This document shows, piece after piece, positions 37,735 through 46,654 of a stretch of DNA of 64,000 nt. Each line of letters opens with the position of its first letter. The first letter of the stretch is position 1. The notes under the pieces were generated by a model, which made no database searches, had not been told where the DNA came from, and saw nothing but the letters and a program-made list of their open reading frames with translations. Location of the stretch: positions 1 to 64,000 of the forward strand of contig CACFAG010000004.1 of NCBI GenBank assembly GCA_902564235.1, in the 5' to 3' direction. Origin of the DNA: an uncultured Prochlorococcus sp. Its GTDB lineage: Bacteria > Cyanobacteriota > Cyanobacteriia > PCC-6307 > Cyanobiaceae. A program made the position numbers and the translations under genes.

Positions 37735-38661
37735 ATGCGTCTTTTACTACTTGGCTGCACTGGATTTGTTGGTAAAGAATTAGTACCAACACTACTTAAT
37801 GAAAATCACGAAATCTACATTGTCAGTAGAAAACCCATTAGTAAATTAAAGGTTGATTTAGATTTCAATAAGTTTAAATTTTTTCAAATAGATTTATCAA
37901 AAGAAAAAAATTGGAATAACGAAAATCTTCTAAACATTTTAAGAGAGACAGATGGAATCATTAACTTGATGGGAGAACCCATAGCAGAAAAAAAATGGAC
38001 TTCTGAACAAAAACAGGAGATTGAAAATAGTCGTATTAACACCACGAAATTTATGATAAATACTCTTAAAAATTGTAAAATAAATCCAAAAGTTATTATA
38101 AATGGATCAGCAATAGGATATTACGGTACAAGTTTGTCTGATGAATTCACTGAAAATAGTATTGGAGGGAAAGACTTTTTAGCTAATCTTTGCAAAAAAT
38201 GGGAAGCGGTAGCTGCTGAAAAACCATTTTTCTCAAGGTTAGTTATTTTTAGAATTGGAATTGTTCTAGAGGCAGATGGAGGAGCATTAGGAAAAATGCT
38301 CCCAATCTTTAAGGTTGGATTAGGTGGACCAATTGGAGATGGTAAACAATGGATGAGTTGGATTCATAGAACTGATTTATGTACATTAATTACTCATGCA
38401 TTAGTTGATAAAAAGTATTCGGGAGTATTTAATGCTGTCGCACCAAATCCAGTATTAATGAAAGATTTTACACAGACTCTAGGCAAATGTCTGAATAGAC
38501 CTAATTTAGTTCCAGTGCCTGGAGCGGTTTTAAAAATATTGTTAGGTGATGGAGCAAAAGTTGTATTGGAAGGACAAAAAGTAATTAGCAGTAAACTCAA
38601 AAATTATACTTTTAAATATCCTCTTCTTGAGAAAGCAATTTACGCCTCCACCAAGAATTAA
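37735..38661 (+). CDS. TIGR01777-type SDR epimerase
   Basis: NAD(P)-binding Rossmann protein of the extended SDR class, related to YfcH and the plastid GC1/SulA protein. The start RLLLLGCTGFVGKELVPTLL is the glycine-rich dinucleotide motif; IINLMGEPIAEKKWT and YYGTS (catalytic Tyr-type motif GSAIGYYG) fit the family. Substrate unknown; plant and cyanobacterial relatives are linked to plastid/cell division. The ATG at 37735 was chosen because the upstream frame (from 37567) has no family similarity and overlaps ndhO. Its 3' end overlaps the reverse-strand small membrane protein by 50 bp. Confidence 0.82.
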   Translation: MRLLLLGCTGFVGKELVPTLLNENHEIYIVSRKPISKLKVDLDFNKFKFFQIDLSKEKNWNNENLLNILRETDGIINLMGEPIAEKKWTSEQKQEIENSRINTTKFMINTLKNCKINPKVIINGSAIGYYGTSLSDEFTENSIGGKDFLANLCKKWEAVAAEKPFFSRLVIFRIGIVLEADGGALGKMLPIFKVGLGGPIGDGKQWMSWIHRTDLCTLITHALVDKKYSGVFNAVAPNPVLMKDFTQTLGKCLNRPNLVPVPGAVLKILLGDGAKVVLEGQKVISSKLKNYTFKYPLLEKAIYASTKN

Positions 38662-38881
38662 TACCGTTTAATAAAGCACCAATAATAAGAATTGTTATCA
38701 ATGGAACTACAAGAGGATTCCAAACTATCTGAATAAAATTAATAAAAATATATATGCCATTTAATTGCATGATGATTGCAAAAATAAAAAATATTGCAAA
38801 AAAAATGACTGTAAATAAATTTATCAATAACAAATTATCTATTAATTGTTTTAACTTATTTTGATTATTATTCTTAGTCAT
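38612..38881 (-). CDS. Small membrane protein, unknown
   Basis: 89 residues with two strongly hydrophobic segments (LLINLFTVIFFAIFFIFAIIMQL and WNPLVVPLITILIIGALLNGI) and a charged tail (WWRRKLLSQEEDI). No family recognised. It overlaps the SDR gene by 50 bp at its 3' end and its start overlaps the LpxB-like gene by 8 bp, which suggests translational coupling with it. Confidence 0.7.
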   Translation of the reverse strand: MTKNNNQNKLKQLIDNLLLINLFTVIFFAIFFIFAIIMQLNGIYIFINFIQIVWNPLVVPLITILIIGALLNGINSWWRRKLLSQEEDI

Positions 38882-40076
38882 TTTTTATAACAATATTCAT
38901 ATCATCAACCATTTTAGGACAAGCTTTGTTTTCACCTAGTCTTTTTTTAGCATTTTCATTACATGAGATCATAAACTTGTTATTAAGCTGTATAAGGTAT
39001 ATTATTTTTATGATCAATTTTATTGTCTGATTGATTTGATCATTCTTATCTTTATAATTACAGGCACAAAAAACGTATTTTCCAAGCAAACGTCTTTGTG
39101 CTTCTGCAAAAGTTTTTGTAAATTGTGGCCCTTTACCTTCAATCTGAATAACAGGTTTTCCTAATCCAATCGCTTGCTCTGCTGCTGTTCCTGCCATGCT
39201 GATACAGCAACTACTATTCAATAATATTTTGTCAAAATTATTCCAGTATATATTCACTTCTAATAATTTATATTGGAATTTTAAGAAATTATTAGTTTTT
39301 ATATTTTCTAGTTTTAACCATCCTCTTTTTTGTAATATCTCCTTTATTGTTAATGAAGAAAGCGAATTGACTATTGCAAAATTAAACTTAATTTTTTGAA
39401 AGTATCTTAAATCTGACGATGCTTCTAATAACTCTAAAATCAAAACAAAATTTTCTAAAGTCTCAGGTAATCTACTTCCAGGAAATAATCCAATACTAAA
39501 TTCAGCTTTCTTTAATTCTTTGTTTCTAGGAAAAAACTTATCCATAAATGGATTGCCTAAAAAAGATACTTTCTTTTCTAATTGCAAAGTTAAATCATTA
39601 GCTGTAAGGGAATCTCTCGTATATATTTTTTTTGCTTTTTGTGAGAGTAAGAAAAATTTAGAAGGCCATGGTAATTTCAACTTCCCTTCATAATGACTGG
39701 AATAAGCAACTAGATATGTAAAAAAATCTTTCTTACAAACCCATGCAAAAAAAACTGGCACAATATCTCCAACTACAAAAAAATAATCATATTTTTTTTT
39801 TATTTTAAAAGTTAAATATAATCTTTTAAGAAGATAAAATATTTCTCCTCCTAATATCTCAGTGATTCTTCCTTTAAAAGAATTGTAGCCAATTCCTCCA
39901 GTTCTAAATTCTTTAGTTTTACCGATAATCTTAATTTTTTCTTTTTCGTAATGGTTTCCCATACCAACAATTGGCAAAGCATGAACAGAATAACCACTTT
40001 TTACGAATTGTTTAGCTATTAGACTGCCAGATAGATCTTCTCCATGCCCATTACTTAAAATTAAAATCTTAAACAA
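38874..40076 (-). CDS. LpxB-like glycosyltransferase-fold protein (TIGR03492 type)
   Basis: A 400-residue GT-B-like protein resembling the lipid-A-disaccharide-synthase-related family found in cyanobacteria and plants. NGHGEDLSGSLIAKQFVKSGYSV at the N-terminus and SMAGTAAEQAIGLGKPVIQIEGKGPQFTKTFAEAQRRLLG near 300-335 are the family marks. The enzyme's substrate is unknown, and true lipid-A synthesis should not be assumed. It lies directly after the TPR gene (1 bp) and overlaps the small membrane protein, forming a reverse run with the A-type Fe-S carrier. Confidence 0.8.
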   Translation of the reverse strand: MFKILILSNGHGEDLSGSLIAKQFVKSGYSVHALPIVGMGNHYEKEKIKIIGKTKEFRTGGIGYNSFKGRITEILGGEIFYLLKRLYLTFKIKKKYDYFFVVGDIVPVFFAWVCKKDFFTYLVAYSSHYEGKLKLPWPSKFFLLSQKAKKIYTRDSLTANDLTLQLEKKVSFLGNPFMDKFFPRNKELKKAEFSIGLFPGSRLPETLENFVLILELLEASSDLRYFQKIKFNFAIVNSLSSLTIKEILQKRGWLKLENIKTNNFLKFQYKLLEVNIYWNNFDKILLNSSCCISMAGTAAEQAIGLGKPVIQIEGKGPQFTKTFAEAQRRLLGKYVFCACNYKDKNDQINQTIKLIIKIIYLIQLNNKFMISCNENAKKRLGENKACPKMVDDMNIVIKND

Positions 40077-40077
40077 T

Positions 40078-40506
40078 TTAAAATTCCAACCATTTTTTTA
40101 ATTTTGTTAACTCAGGCCAATCTGGATATCTACTTAATCCGTCTTCAACAGATTCTTTCAACTCACTTTTGACATCTGGCATCATCATAGACATTTTTTT
40201 TATTAACTCAATATGATCCCTAACTCCTTTATTATTGGTAGCCAAAAGAGCTAAAGACAAATTCATTCTTGCTTGTGGATCTTGCTGATTTAATCGAACA
40301 GCTTGTCTGGCAGCTGACAAAGCTTCTTCATTATTTTTCAAAAGTAATTGAAGCCATGATAAACAAGTCCAAGCAGCAAAATGATTTGGGATTTGCTGTA
40401 TAATATTTTGAAAATCTTGAACGATTGAAATTAAATCTTGCCCAGCTTTATATCTTGATAAAGCTGCATTAAAATCCTCTTCGATGGAATTAATTTCGTT
40501 ATTCAT
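40078..40506 (-). CDS. TPR-repeat protein
   Basis: 142 residues with two to three tetratricopeptide-like helical repeats: ALSRYKAGQDLISIVQDFQNIIQQIPNHFAAW, WLQLLLKNNEEALSAARQAVRLNQQDPQARMNL. These usually hold protein-protein contacts; the partner is unknown. Located 6 bp downstream of the A-type Fe-S carrier and 1 bp upstream of the LpxB-like gene, so it is part of a reverse operon. Confidence 0.78.
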   Translation of the reverse strand: MNNEINSIEEDFNAALSRYKAGQDLISIVQDFQNIIQQIPNHFAAWTCLSWLQLLLKNNEEALSAARQAVRLNQQDPQARMNLSLALLATNNKGVRDHIELIKKMSMMMPDVKSELKESVEDGLSRYPDWPELTKLKKWLEF

Positions 40507-40512
40507 GATTTA

Positions 40513-40905
40513 TTAAACTGCAAAAGAGCTTCCACAACCGCAAGTTTGAGAGGCATTGGGATTTACAAAATTAAAGCCACCTCCAATTAATTCCTTACTA
40601 AAATCTAACTGCATTCCATAAATATATAAAAGACTTTTAGGATCACAAACAACTTGAAAGCTTTGATCAGCTTTTAATGAATAATCATAAACTTTATCAT
40701 CGGGATTTATTTCACTACTTCCTATAAAATCCATCGTATAACTCATCCCACTACAACCGCCAGATCTTACTCCTACCCTTAGTGCTTTTTTGTCACTTTG
40801 GCCCTTCAATAAATTTGAAATTTGTTCTATAGCATCATTCGTAATTAAGATACCTTTGCCATCATCAGAATTTTTAATTTCCTGTTTAACTTCTACATTT
40901 TCCAT
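40513..40905 (-). CDS. A-type Fe-S cluster carrier (HesB/SufA/ErpA family)
   Basis: Iron-sulfur cluster assembly carrier. The three conserved cysteines are visible in VRSGGCSGMSY and TCGCGSS at the C-terminus, and the core LRVGVRSGGCSGMSYTMDF is typical. The ATG at 40905 (MENVEVKQEI) gives 130 aa; the frame is open upstream to a TTG at 40965 but that part is not conserved. Divergent from crtQ. Symbols such as sufA or erpA cannot be assigned confidently. Confidence 0.9.
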   Translation of the reverse strand: MENVEVKQEIKNSDDGKGILITNDAIEQISNLLKGQSDKKALRVGVRSGGCSGMSYTMDFIGSSEINPDDKVYDYSLKADQSFQVVCDPKSLLYIYGMQLDFSKELIGGGFNFVNPNASQTCGCGSSFAV

Positions 40906-41004
40906 GAACAAAAGATTCCTACTATTCATAATATAAAAACTTAAACGATAGGATGCATAGAACAAACGTTATCCAAACTTGATTTGTTATAATTTTAAGA
41001 AAAA

Positions 41005-42459
41005 GTGAAAATTGCAGTAGTTGGTTCTGGATTAGCTGGTCTTACAGCAGCAGTCAATTTAGTTGATGAAGGCCACGAAGTAGAAATTTACGAGAGCAGG
41101 TCATTTTGGGGGGGGAAAGTCGGAAGTTGGGAAGATAAGGATGGCAACCACATAGAAATGGGTTTACATGTATTTTTTTACAATTATGCAAATCTTTTTA
41201 AATTAATGAAGAAAGTGGGAGCTCTAGACAATTTACTCCCAAAAGATCATACGCATCTATTTATCAATAATGGTGGTAATTTAAAATCGTTAGACTTCAG
41301 ATTCCCTTTAGGTGCTCCATTTAACGGACTTAAAGCTTTTTTTACCACCGAACAACTTACTTGGGTAGATAAGTTCAGAAATGCCTTAGCTTTAGGGACA
41401 AGTCCAATCGTTAGAGGATTGATAGACTATGAAGGCGCAATGAAAATAATTAGAGATCTAGATAGAATTAGTTTTAAAGAATGGTTTTTAAACCATGGTG
41501 GAAGCGAAAAAAGTTTAGAAAGAATGTGGGATCCTATCGCATATGCATTAGGTTTTATTAATTGCAAAGATATTTCAGCAAGATGCATGCTAACTATATT
41601 TATGATGTTTGCTTCAAAAACAGAAGCCTCAAAACTTAATCTTTTAAAAGGTTCCCCACATAAGTGGTTAACGCAACCTATCGTAGACTACATCACAAAC
41701 AAAGGAGCAAAAATTCATCTTAACCATAAGGTAGAAGAAATCATTTATGAAAAGGAATCTTCGTCTTATTCAGTAAATCAATTAAAAATATCTTCTCCTG
41801 AAGGAATTAAGGCAGTGTTTGCAGATAAATTTCTAGCTGCCTGTGATGTTCCAGGAATAAAAAAAATAATTCCAAAAGAATGGTATCAATTTAAAGAATT
41901 TGAAGGTTTAAAAAAACTTAGAGCTGTAGCTGTTGCCACAATCCAATTAAGATATGACGGTTGGGTTACTGAATTACAAAAAGATAATACTGGAAAAAAA
42001 CCAATTGGACTAGATAACCTTCTTTATTCTGCTGATGCCTCTTTCAGTTGTTTTGCTGATTTAGCACTAGCAAGTCCAGCAGACTATAGAAAAAAAGATA
42101 TGGGATCGCTTCTCCAATGTGTTTTAACTCCTGGCGATAGATGGATGGGAAGATCCACAGAAAGAATTACAAAAGAAATTGATAAAGAGGTTCGCCGTCT
42201 ATTCCCATCCTCAAAAAACCTTAAATTGCTTTGGAGTAACGTAGTACAAATTCCACAATCACTTTATAGAGAAGCTCCTGGTATGGAACCTTTCAGACCC
42301 GATCAAAAAACATCTATATCTAATTTCTTCATGGCTGGTAGTTATACAAAACAAGATTATATAGACTCTATGGAGGGAGCTACAATGAGTGGTCATTTAG
42401 CTGCCGCCGCAATTTTAGAGAAAAAAGCCGAATTAGCAAAAAATCTTGCAGTAAGTTAA
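41005..42459 (+). CDS. crtQ: 9,9'-di-cis-zeta-carotene desaturase (plant type)
   Basis: FAD desaturase making poly-cis-lycopene from 9,9'-di-cis-zeta-carotene. The FAD fold [38 protein letters not shown] and the C-terminal [23 protein letters not shown] motif are present; the sequence is a close relative of the crtP gene at 15.7 kb but of the Zds subgroup, 484 aa long. Start is GTG at 41005. Its substrate requires 15-cis isomerisation by a Z-ISO (see the NnrU-like gene). The SRPBCC gene follows 3 bp later. Confidence 0.94.
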   Translation: MKIAVVGSGLAGLTAAVNLVDEGHEVEIYESRSFWGGKVGSWEDKDGNHIEMGLHVFFYNYANLFKLMKKVGALDNLLPKDHTHLFINNGGNLKSLDFRFPLGAPFNGLKAFFTTEQLTWVDKFRNALALGTSPIVRGLIDYEGAMKIIRDLDRISFKEWFLNHGGSEKSLERMWDPIAYALGFINCKDISARCMLTIFMMFASKTEASKLNLLKGSPHKWLTQPIVDYITNKGAKIHLNHKVEEIIYEKESSSYSVNQLKISSPEGIKAVFADKFLAACDVPGIKKIIPKEWYQFKEFEGLKKLRAVAVATIQLRYDGWVTELQKDNTGKKPIGLDNLLYSADASFSCFADLALASPADYRKKDMGSLLQCVLTPGDRWMGRSTERITKEIDKEVRRLFPSSKNLKLLWSNVVQIPQSLYREAPGMEPFRPDQKTSISNFFMAGSYTKQDYIDSMEGATMSGHLAAAAILEKKAELAKNLAVS

Positions 42460-42462
42460 TTA

Positions 42463-42933
42463 ATGGGTACTTGGCTAAAACATGACGTAATAACAGTTGT
42501 TAATGCGCCTATTGAAAATGTATGGGACACATGGAGCGATTTAGACTCAATGTCACTTTGGATGAGCTGGATTGAATCTGTAAAAACAGTTGACGAAGAA
42601 ACCAATACCTTACCAGATTTAACAGAATGGACTTTAGCTGCAAATGGCTTTAGGTTTAAATGGAAAGCTCAAATTACAGAAAGGGTTGAAAAAAGCAAAC
42701 TTAAATGGAAATCAATAGGAGGTTTACCAACTGAAGGATCAGTAGTTTTCGAAAGTAAAACTGATCAAATCACAACGGTAAATTTAGCAATAACTTATGA
42801 ACTACCAAAAATGATTGCTCGATTTATGGAAGAAAATATTCTAGGAAAAATGGTTACAAACGAATTACAGGCCAATATTGATAGGTTCAAAGATTTAGTT
42901 GAAAAGAACTATACAAAAAATTTTTCTAATTAA
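42463..42933 (+). CDS. SRPBCC/cyclase-like (START-fold) protein
   Basis: 156-residue protein of the polyketide-cyclase/dehydrase START-like superfamily: a hydrophobic ligand pocket is expected. TVVNAPIENVWDTWSDLDSMSLWMSWIESVK and WTLAANGFRFKWKAQITERVEKSKLKWKSIGGLPTEG are typical. It follows crtQ by 3 bp, a neighbour pair common in cyanobacteria, so it may bind or handle a carotenoid or lipid; function is unproven. It converges with hemD with an 8-bp overlap. Confidence 0.8.
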   Translation: MGTWLKHDVITVVNAPIENVWDTWSDLDSMSLWMSWIESVKTVDEETNTLPDLTEWTLAANGFRFKWKAQITERVEKSKLKWKSIGGLPTEGSVVFESKTDQITTVNLAITYELPKMIARFMEENILGKMVTNELQANIDRFKDLVEKNYTKNFSN

Positions 42934-43735
42934 AAATATTAATTGCTACATCTAGTAGTCCCTCAAAAGTATATTTTTGTGCCTGACTATCAACTCTTCC
43001 AAAAATCTTGTTACATTTTTTTGTTGTCTGAGGTCCAATAGTTAATAACTTAATTTGATCAAAATATTCTAACCATTTTTTACCAAATTTTTTTTCTAGT
43101 AAAAAAGCAGCATTTACTACGGTTTTACCGCTTGAGAAAATCATTGCATCGACTTTTCGATTAGAAATAATATCAATTGTTTCTTCTGGAATTGATTCAG
43201 GACATCTAGTTTCATATGCAGCAACCGCAAATACACGAGAACCAGCCTTTCTAAATTGATCTGCAATTAAATCCCTACCACCTGTTTGAACTCTTGGTAT
43301 AAAAACTCGAAGTCCATAACCAGATACTGGGAAATTATCAATTAAACTTTCAGCAACAAATTCTGGAGGTATGAAATCAGCCTTAATCCCAAAATCATCA
43401 AGAGTTTTTGAGGTTTTTTCTCCTACTACGGCGATTTTTATTTTTTTAGAACATTCTTTTAATGAACTATTAAAGTATCTAAGTCTTTTATCAACAAATT
43501 TGATCCCATTACTACTGGAAAAAATAATCCAATGAAAATCATTTATTTGATTTAATGCTTCATCAAGAGGATTCAAATCGTCAGGATCAGCAATACTTAT
43601 TGCAGGTAAATCAAATACATTAGCTCCCTTGCTTATGAATATCTTTTTTATATCCAAAATCCCTTCTTTTGATCGAGTAATAATTATATTTCTTTGATCA
43701 AGGGGTAGATCAAATTTTGGCATCCTTGTCCTCAA
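42926..43735 (-). CDS. hemD: Uroporphyrinogen-III synthase
   Basis: Closes and inverts ring D of hydroxymethylbilane to uroporphyrinogen III on the way to haem and chlorophyll. The family is poorly conserved; RNIIITRSKEGILDIKKIFISKG at the start and VDAMIFSSGKTVVNAAFLLEKKF, LLTIGPQTTKKC near the end fit HemD. 269 aa. It overlaps rbfA by 26 bp at its start; an internal ATG (MPKFDLPLDQRN) five codons in is an alternative. Convergent with the SRPBCC gene. Confidence 0.85.
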   Translation of the reverse strand: MRTRMPKFDLPLDQRNIIITRSKEGILDIKKIFISKGANVFDLPAISIADPDDLNPLDEALNQINDFHWIIFSSSNGIKFVDKRLRYFNSSLKECSKKIKIAVVGEKTSKTLDDFGIKADFIPPEFVAESLIDNFPVSGYGLRVFIPRVQTGGRDLIADQFRKAGSRVFAVAAYETRCPESIPEETIDIISNRKVDAMIFSSGKTVVNAAFLLEKKFGKKWLEYFDQIKLLTIGPQTTKKCNKIFGRVDSQAQKYTFEGLLDVAINIFN

Positions 43736-44108
43736 CGTTATAATTTTGATTTTTATTTTTATTTTTTAATTCATCGAGAAGTTTCAAGACTGATAATCCT
43801 TTATCAAGAACTACATCCTCTTTAAAAATTATCTCTGGAACTCTTCTCATCTCAATTCTTTTTCCTAAACTATGCCTTATAGAGCTTTTAGCAGTATTCA
43901 AGTTTAATACAATTTCTTTCCTCACTTTCTCTTGAGCAGTTGAAGTTATATAAATTTTACAGTGTTGCAAATCACCTGATAAATCAATCTTAGAAATATT
44001 GACGAAATGATCTCTAATAAGATCATTTTCTAAATCATTATGCAAAATAAGGGTTATTTCTTTCTTCAAAAGAGAAGAAACTTTTGCAAGACGGTAATTA
44101 TTTGGCAT
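43710..44108 (-). CDS. rbfA: Ribosome-binding factor A
   Basis: 30S maturation factor with a KH fold that processes the 16S 5' end and acts in cold adaptation. YRLAKVSSLLKKEITLIL at the N-terminus and SSIRHSLGKRIEMRRVPEIIFKEDVVLDKGLSVLKLLDEL near 70-110 are characteristic. 132 aa is normal, with an Asn/Lys tail. Overlaps hemD by 26 bp and is 5 bp downstream of the ycf33-like gene, a reverse operon. Confidence 0.93.
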   Translation of the reverse strand: MPNNYRLAKVSSLLKKEITLILHNDLENDLIRDHFVNISKIDLSGDLQHCKIYITSTAQEKVRKEIVLNLNTAKSSIRHSLGKRIEMRRVPEIIFKEDVVLDKGLSVLKLLDELKNKNKNQNYNVEDKDAKI

Positions 44109-44113
44109 TATGG

Positions 44114-44326
44114 TTATAAATTTGTTGGGTTTGTCATCGCTTGCAAGACAAAATAAACAGTTATGAAAGCACTTAAGACAGAAGATATCAAACCTACTAT
44201 TGTGAGTGGATTTGATCTATTCTTGAATAAAGGTTCGAGCAAAGCAACAAGTCCCCCAACAATGATAGATATCAAATACTTTGGATATCTCGCAACATTA
44301 GAGAAAAATTCGCCCATCAGCTCCAC
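44114..44326 (-). CDS. Ycf33-like (DUF751) membrane protein
   Basis: A 70-residue (or 67, from the Met of MGEFFSN) protein with two membrane segments: FFSNVARYPKYLISIIVGGLVALLEP and IVGLISSVLSAFITVYFVLQAMT. The FFxNVxRYPxYL start is typical of the DUF751/Ycf33 family of phototrophs. Function unknown; restriction to phototrophs suggests a thylakoid role. 5 bp upstream of rbfA on the same strand. Confidence 0.78.
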   Translation of the reverse strand: MELMGEFFSNVARYPKYLISIIVGGLVALLEPLFKNRSNPLTIVGLISSVLSAFITVYFVLQAMTNPTNL

Positions 44327-44371
44327 AAATAGATTACTTTTTTAGCTAAGTTTTAACAAACATTAAACAGC

Positions 44372-45097
44372 ATGATTACATTATATCAATTTAGGCATAG
44401 TGCTTTTTGTTTAAAAACGAGAATGGCTCTTCATGCAAAAAAACTACTATATCGAGTTGAAGAAGTAACACCTGGAATAGGCCAATTTGAAATCTTTAAA
44501 TTATCAGGTCAAAAACAAGTACCTGTAATAGTCGATAGTAATGATCAAGTTATTAATGACTCTTCAACTATTTGCGAATATATAGATAAAAAAAATGAAA
44601 ACAATCCACTTTTTCCTGAGGATCCAATATTATTTGCACAATGCAAACTAATTGAAGACTGGGCAGATACCACAATGGCTACAACTTGTAGAAAAGCTTT
44701 AATAAAATCTGCCATAGAAAATCCACAGTTAAGAACTGCATTACTTCCAGATGAAATACCTTCTTCAGTTAAAAGTATTGTTGATAAATTACCTTTTGAA
44801 AATCTTAGTAAAATTTCTAATGTAGTTTTGCCTTCTAAAGATAATTTAGAACTCCAAAAATTACTGGAAGCTTTATCAAAATCCTTGATCAACAAGAAAT
44901 ATTTAGTTGGAGATAGTTTATCAATTGCAGATATTTCAATTGCTGCTCAACTATCGCTTATTAAATTTCCAAAGTCTGCAGGACCAATTCTTTCAGGAGA
45001 GGGAAGCCAAGAATACATAAACAACCCTTATTTAGAAAATCTTTTCATTTGGAGGAACAACTTAGAAGAATATCTTTTTAGTGCTAACTCTCAATAA
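44372..45097 (+). CDS. Glutathione S-transferase-like protein
   Basis: 241 residues with a thioredoxin-fold N-terminal half (LYQFRHSAFCLKTRMALHAKKL, KQVPVIVDSNDQVINDSSTICEYIDKK with the SxxI glutathione-binding region) and a helical C-terminal half (YLVGDSLSIADISIAAQLSLIKFP, the GST helix signature). Cys13 could be active-site. Substrate unknown. 3' end overlaps the reverse lumen-protein gene by 14 bp. Confidence 0.82.
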   Translation: MITLYQFRHSAFCLKTRMALHAKKLLYRVEEVTPGIGQFEIFKLSGQKQVPVIVDSNDQVINDSSTICEYIDKKNENNPLFPEDPILFAQCKLIEDWADTTMATTCRKALIKSAIENPQLRTALLPDEIPSSVKSIVDKLPFENLSKISNVVLPSKDNLELQKLLEALSKSLINKKYLVGDSLSIADISIAAQLSLIKFPKSAGPILSGEGSQEYINNPYLENLFIWRNNLEEYLFSANSQ

Positions 45098-45791
45098 ATT
45101 CAAACTTCAATTTATATTTATTTGTTTTGATAGCATGAATAGAGGGATCACCAACTTTCGAACCATAAGAAGCAACATATTGCACTCCACAAATTGATGG
45201 TTTGATTGAATTATCAACTTCCAACATTTCTTCGGAACATTTTTGAAATTTACTAATGGTCTCTACTTGATTAATCCTTGAAGCACCAGGCTTATGTGCT
45301 GTTTGTATAACTAGCTCATCTGCGAAAAAAATATCATTATCTTGGATCTGATTTCTCCCTGTAATTCTTGAATCAATATAAAAATCATCTTTTAAATAAG
45401 TAATTTGATTATTAATAGATTGAGGATCATTTACAACCTTGATTAATGTTTCACCAAATATTGCTTTTCCAATAGATTCAGAATTTTTTGCACGATTACC
45501 AACAATTAAATCTGAATCATTCTTAAAGAAATTTACTTTATAAATAACTGGCTCTTCTGAATCATTAACTATATCTTGAGAAGTAACAAGCCAATTCCCC
45601 TCGAACCATTTAGGATAAATTAAATCCTTAGAAGTATCCGATAATTTAAAATTTGGCAAATATAATTCTGGCCATTGATTTACACGATTTTCCAAAAACT
45701 CTCGTACGTTAGAATCTACTAGAGCAAAAGAACTTTCTAAAAAAATTCCTTGAAAAATCAAGCAAAGAACTAATCCAAGAAGAATTTTCAT
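45084..45791 (-). CDS. Exported protein, possibly of the plastid-lumen DUF6816 type
   Basis: 235 residues with a signal peptide (MKILLGLVLCLIFQGIFLESSFALV) and a soluble body that has two cysteines pairable near the C-terminus (KCSEEMLEVDNSIKPSICG). WPELYLPNFKLSDTSKDLIYPKWFEGNWLVTSQ resembles cyanobacterial and chloroplast lumen proteins of the DUF6816 kind; the family name is from memory and unverified. Likely in the thylakoid lumen or periplasm. Its ATG is separated by a single base from the ATG of the divergent CRR7-like gene. Confidence 0.65.
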   Translation of the reverse strand: MKILLGLVLCLIFQGIFLESSFALVDSNVREFLENRVNQWPELYLPNFKLSDTSKDLIYPKWFEGNWLVTSQDIVNDSEEPVIYKVNFFKNDSDLIVGNRAKNSESIGKAIFGETLIKVVNDPQSINNQITYLKDDFYIDSRITGRNQIQDNDIFFADELVIQTAHKPGASRINQVETISKFQKCSEEMLEVDNSIKPSICGVQYVASYGSKVGDPSIHAIKTNKYKLKFEFIES

Positions 45792-45792
45792 T

Positions 45793-46050
45793 ATGTCAAA
45801 TCCACTAATAAGAGCATCAGATCATTATGTATTATTAGAGCCAGATTCAAAGGAAAAAATTGTATCAAAGCAAGAAGCAATTTTATGGTTGAAGAATTGG
45901 CTTAGTAAGACAGAAACACAAACAATATATCAAAATATAGAAGATCCTGATCAGGATTTTTTTGAAGAATTATTGGAAAGCACTTATGAATTAGAAATAA
46001 AATTAGGATACGTTATCAAATGGTTTGCAGTAAGAATTAAACCAGATTAA
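45793..46050 (+). CDS. CRR7-like protein (NDH complex assembly)
   Basis: 85-residue protein resembling the Chlororespiratory Reduction 7 family: DHYVLLEPDSKEKIVSKQEAILWLKNWL at the start and LEIKLGYVIKWFAVRIKPD at the end. In plants CRR7 is needed for assembly of the chloroplast NDH peripheral arm; in cyanobacteria the role is less clear. No signal peptide or membrane segment. Divergent from the exported-protein gene with one base between start codons; convergent with aroK by 4 bp overlap. Confidence 0.7.
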   Translation: MSNPLIRASDHYVLLEPDSKEKIVSKQEAILWLKNWLSKTETQTIYQNIEDPDQDFFEELLESTYELEIKLGYVIKWFAVRIKPD

Positions 46051-46604
46051 CTGATTATTTCATTATGAATTTCATTAATTATTTTCATAGCAACTTCTTC
46101 AATATTTTCTTTTTTTACTTGAATTCTTAAATCTGCTTGAGAATACAAATTTTCTCTAGATTGAAAAATGCTCATATATAGATCATTTAGATTCTTTCCC
46201 TGAAGAAGTGGCCTATTTTGAATTTCATTTTTCAATCTTTCAATTGCTATATCTTTGTCGAGATCTATCCAAGCAATTATTCCCTGTCTTAAGATTCCCC
46301 AATTTTCCGATTTGGTAACTATTCCTCCCCCAGTTGAGATTACTAATGAAGGAATTTTGATAGTTTCTTTAAGGCAGTTTGCTTCTAATTCGCGGAAATT
46401 ATCTTCTCCTTCATCCTTAAAAATTTGATTGATAGATTTTTTTGCCAACTTCTCTATTAATGAATCTAAATCAATATATTTATACTTCAATAATTCAGCC
46501 AGCTTCAAACCAGTTTGTGACTTACCAGAACCCATCATTCCTATTAAAAATATGCTTCTGCCCTTAATAGCATGAACTGTTTTTTCGATAATGGATTGTT
46601 CCAT
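46047..46604 (-). CDS. aroK: Shikimate kinase
   Basis: Phosphorylates shikimate in the aromatic pathway. Walker A GMMGSGKSQTG near residue 22, DLDSLIEKLAKKSI with the Asp that binds shikimate near 45, FRELEANCLKE near 70, and RPLLQG near 132 are intact. 185 aa is normal. 3' end overlaps the CRR7-like gene by 4 bp. Divergent from the PTPS gene by 50 bp. Confidence 0.93.
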   Translation of the reverse strand: MEQSIIEKTVHAIKGRSIFLIGMMGSGKSQTGLKLAELLKYKYIDLDSLIEKLAKKSINQIFKDEGEDNFRELEANCLKETIKIPSLVISTGGGIVTKSENWGILRQGIIAWIDLDKDIAIERLKNEIQNRPLLQGKNLNDLYMSIFQSRENLYSQADLRIQVKKENIEEVAMKIINEIHNEIIS

Positions 46605-46654
46605 AAAGACAAAAGCGTATTTAAAACCTTAAGATAGTATTATCGCAGACAGTT

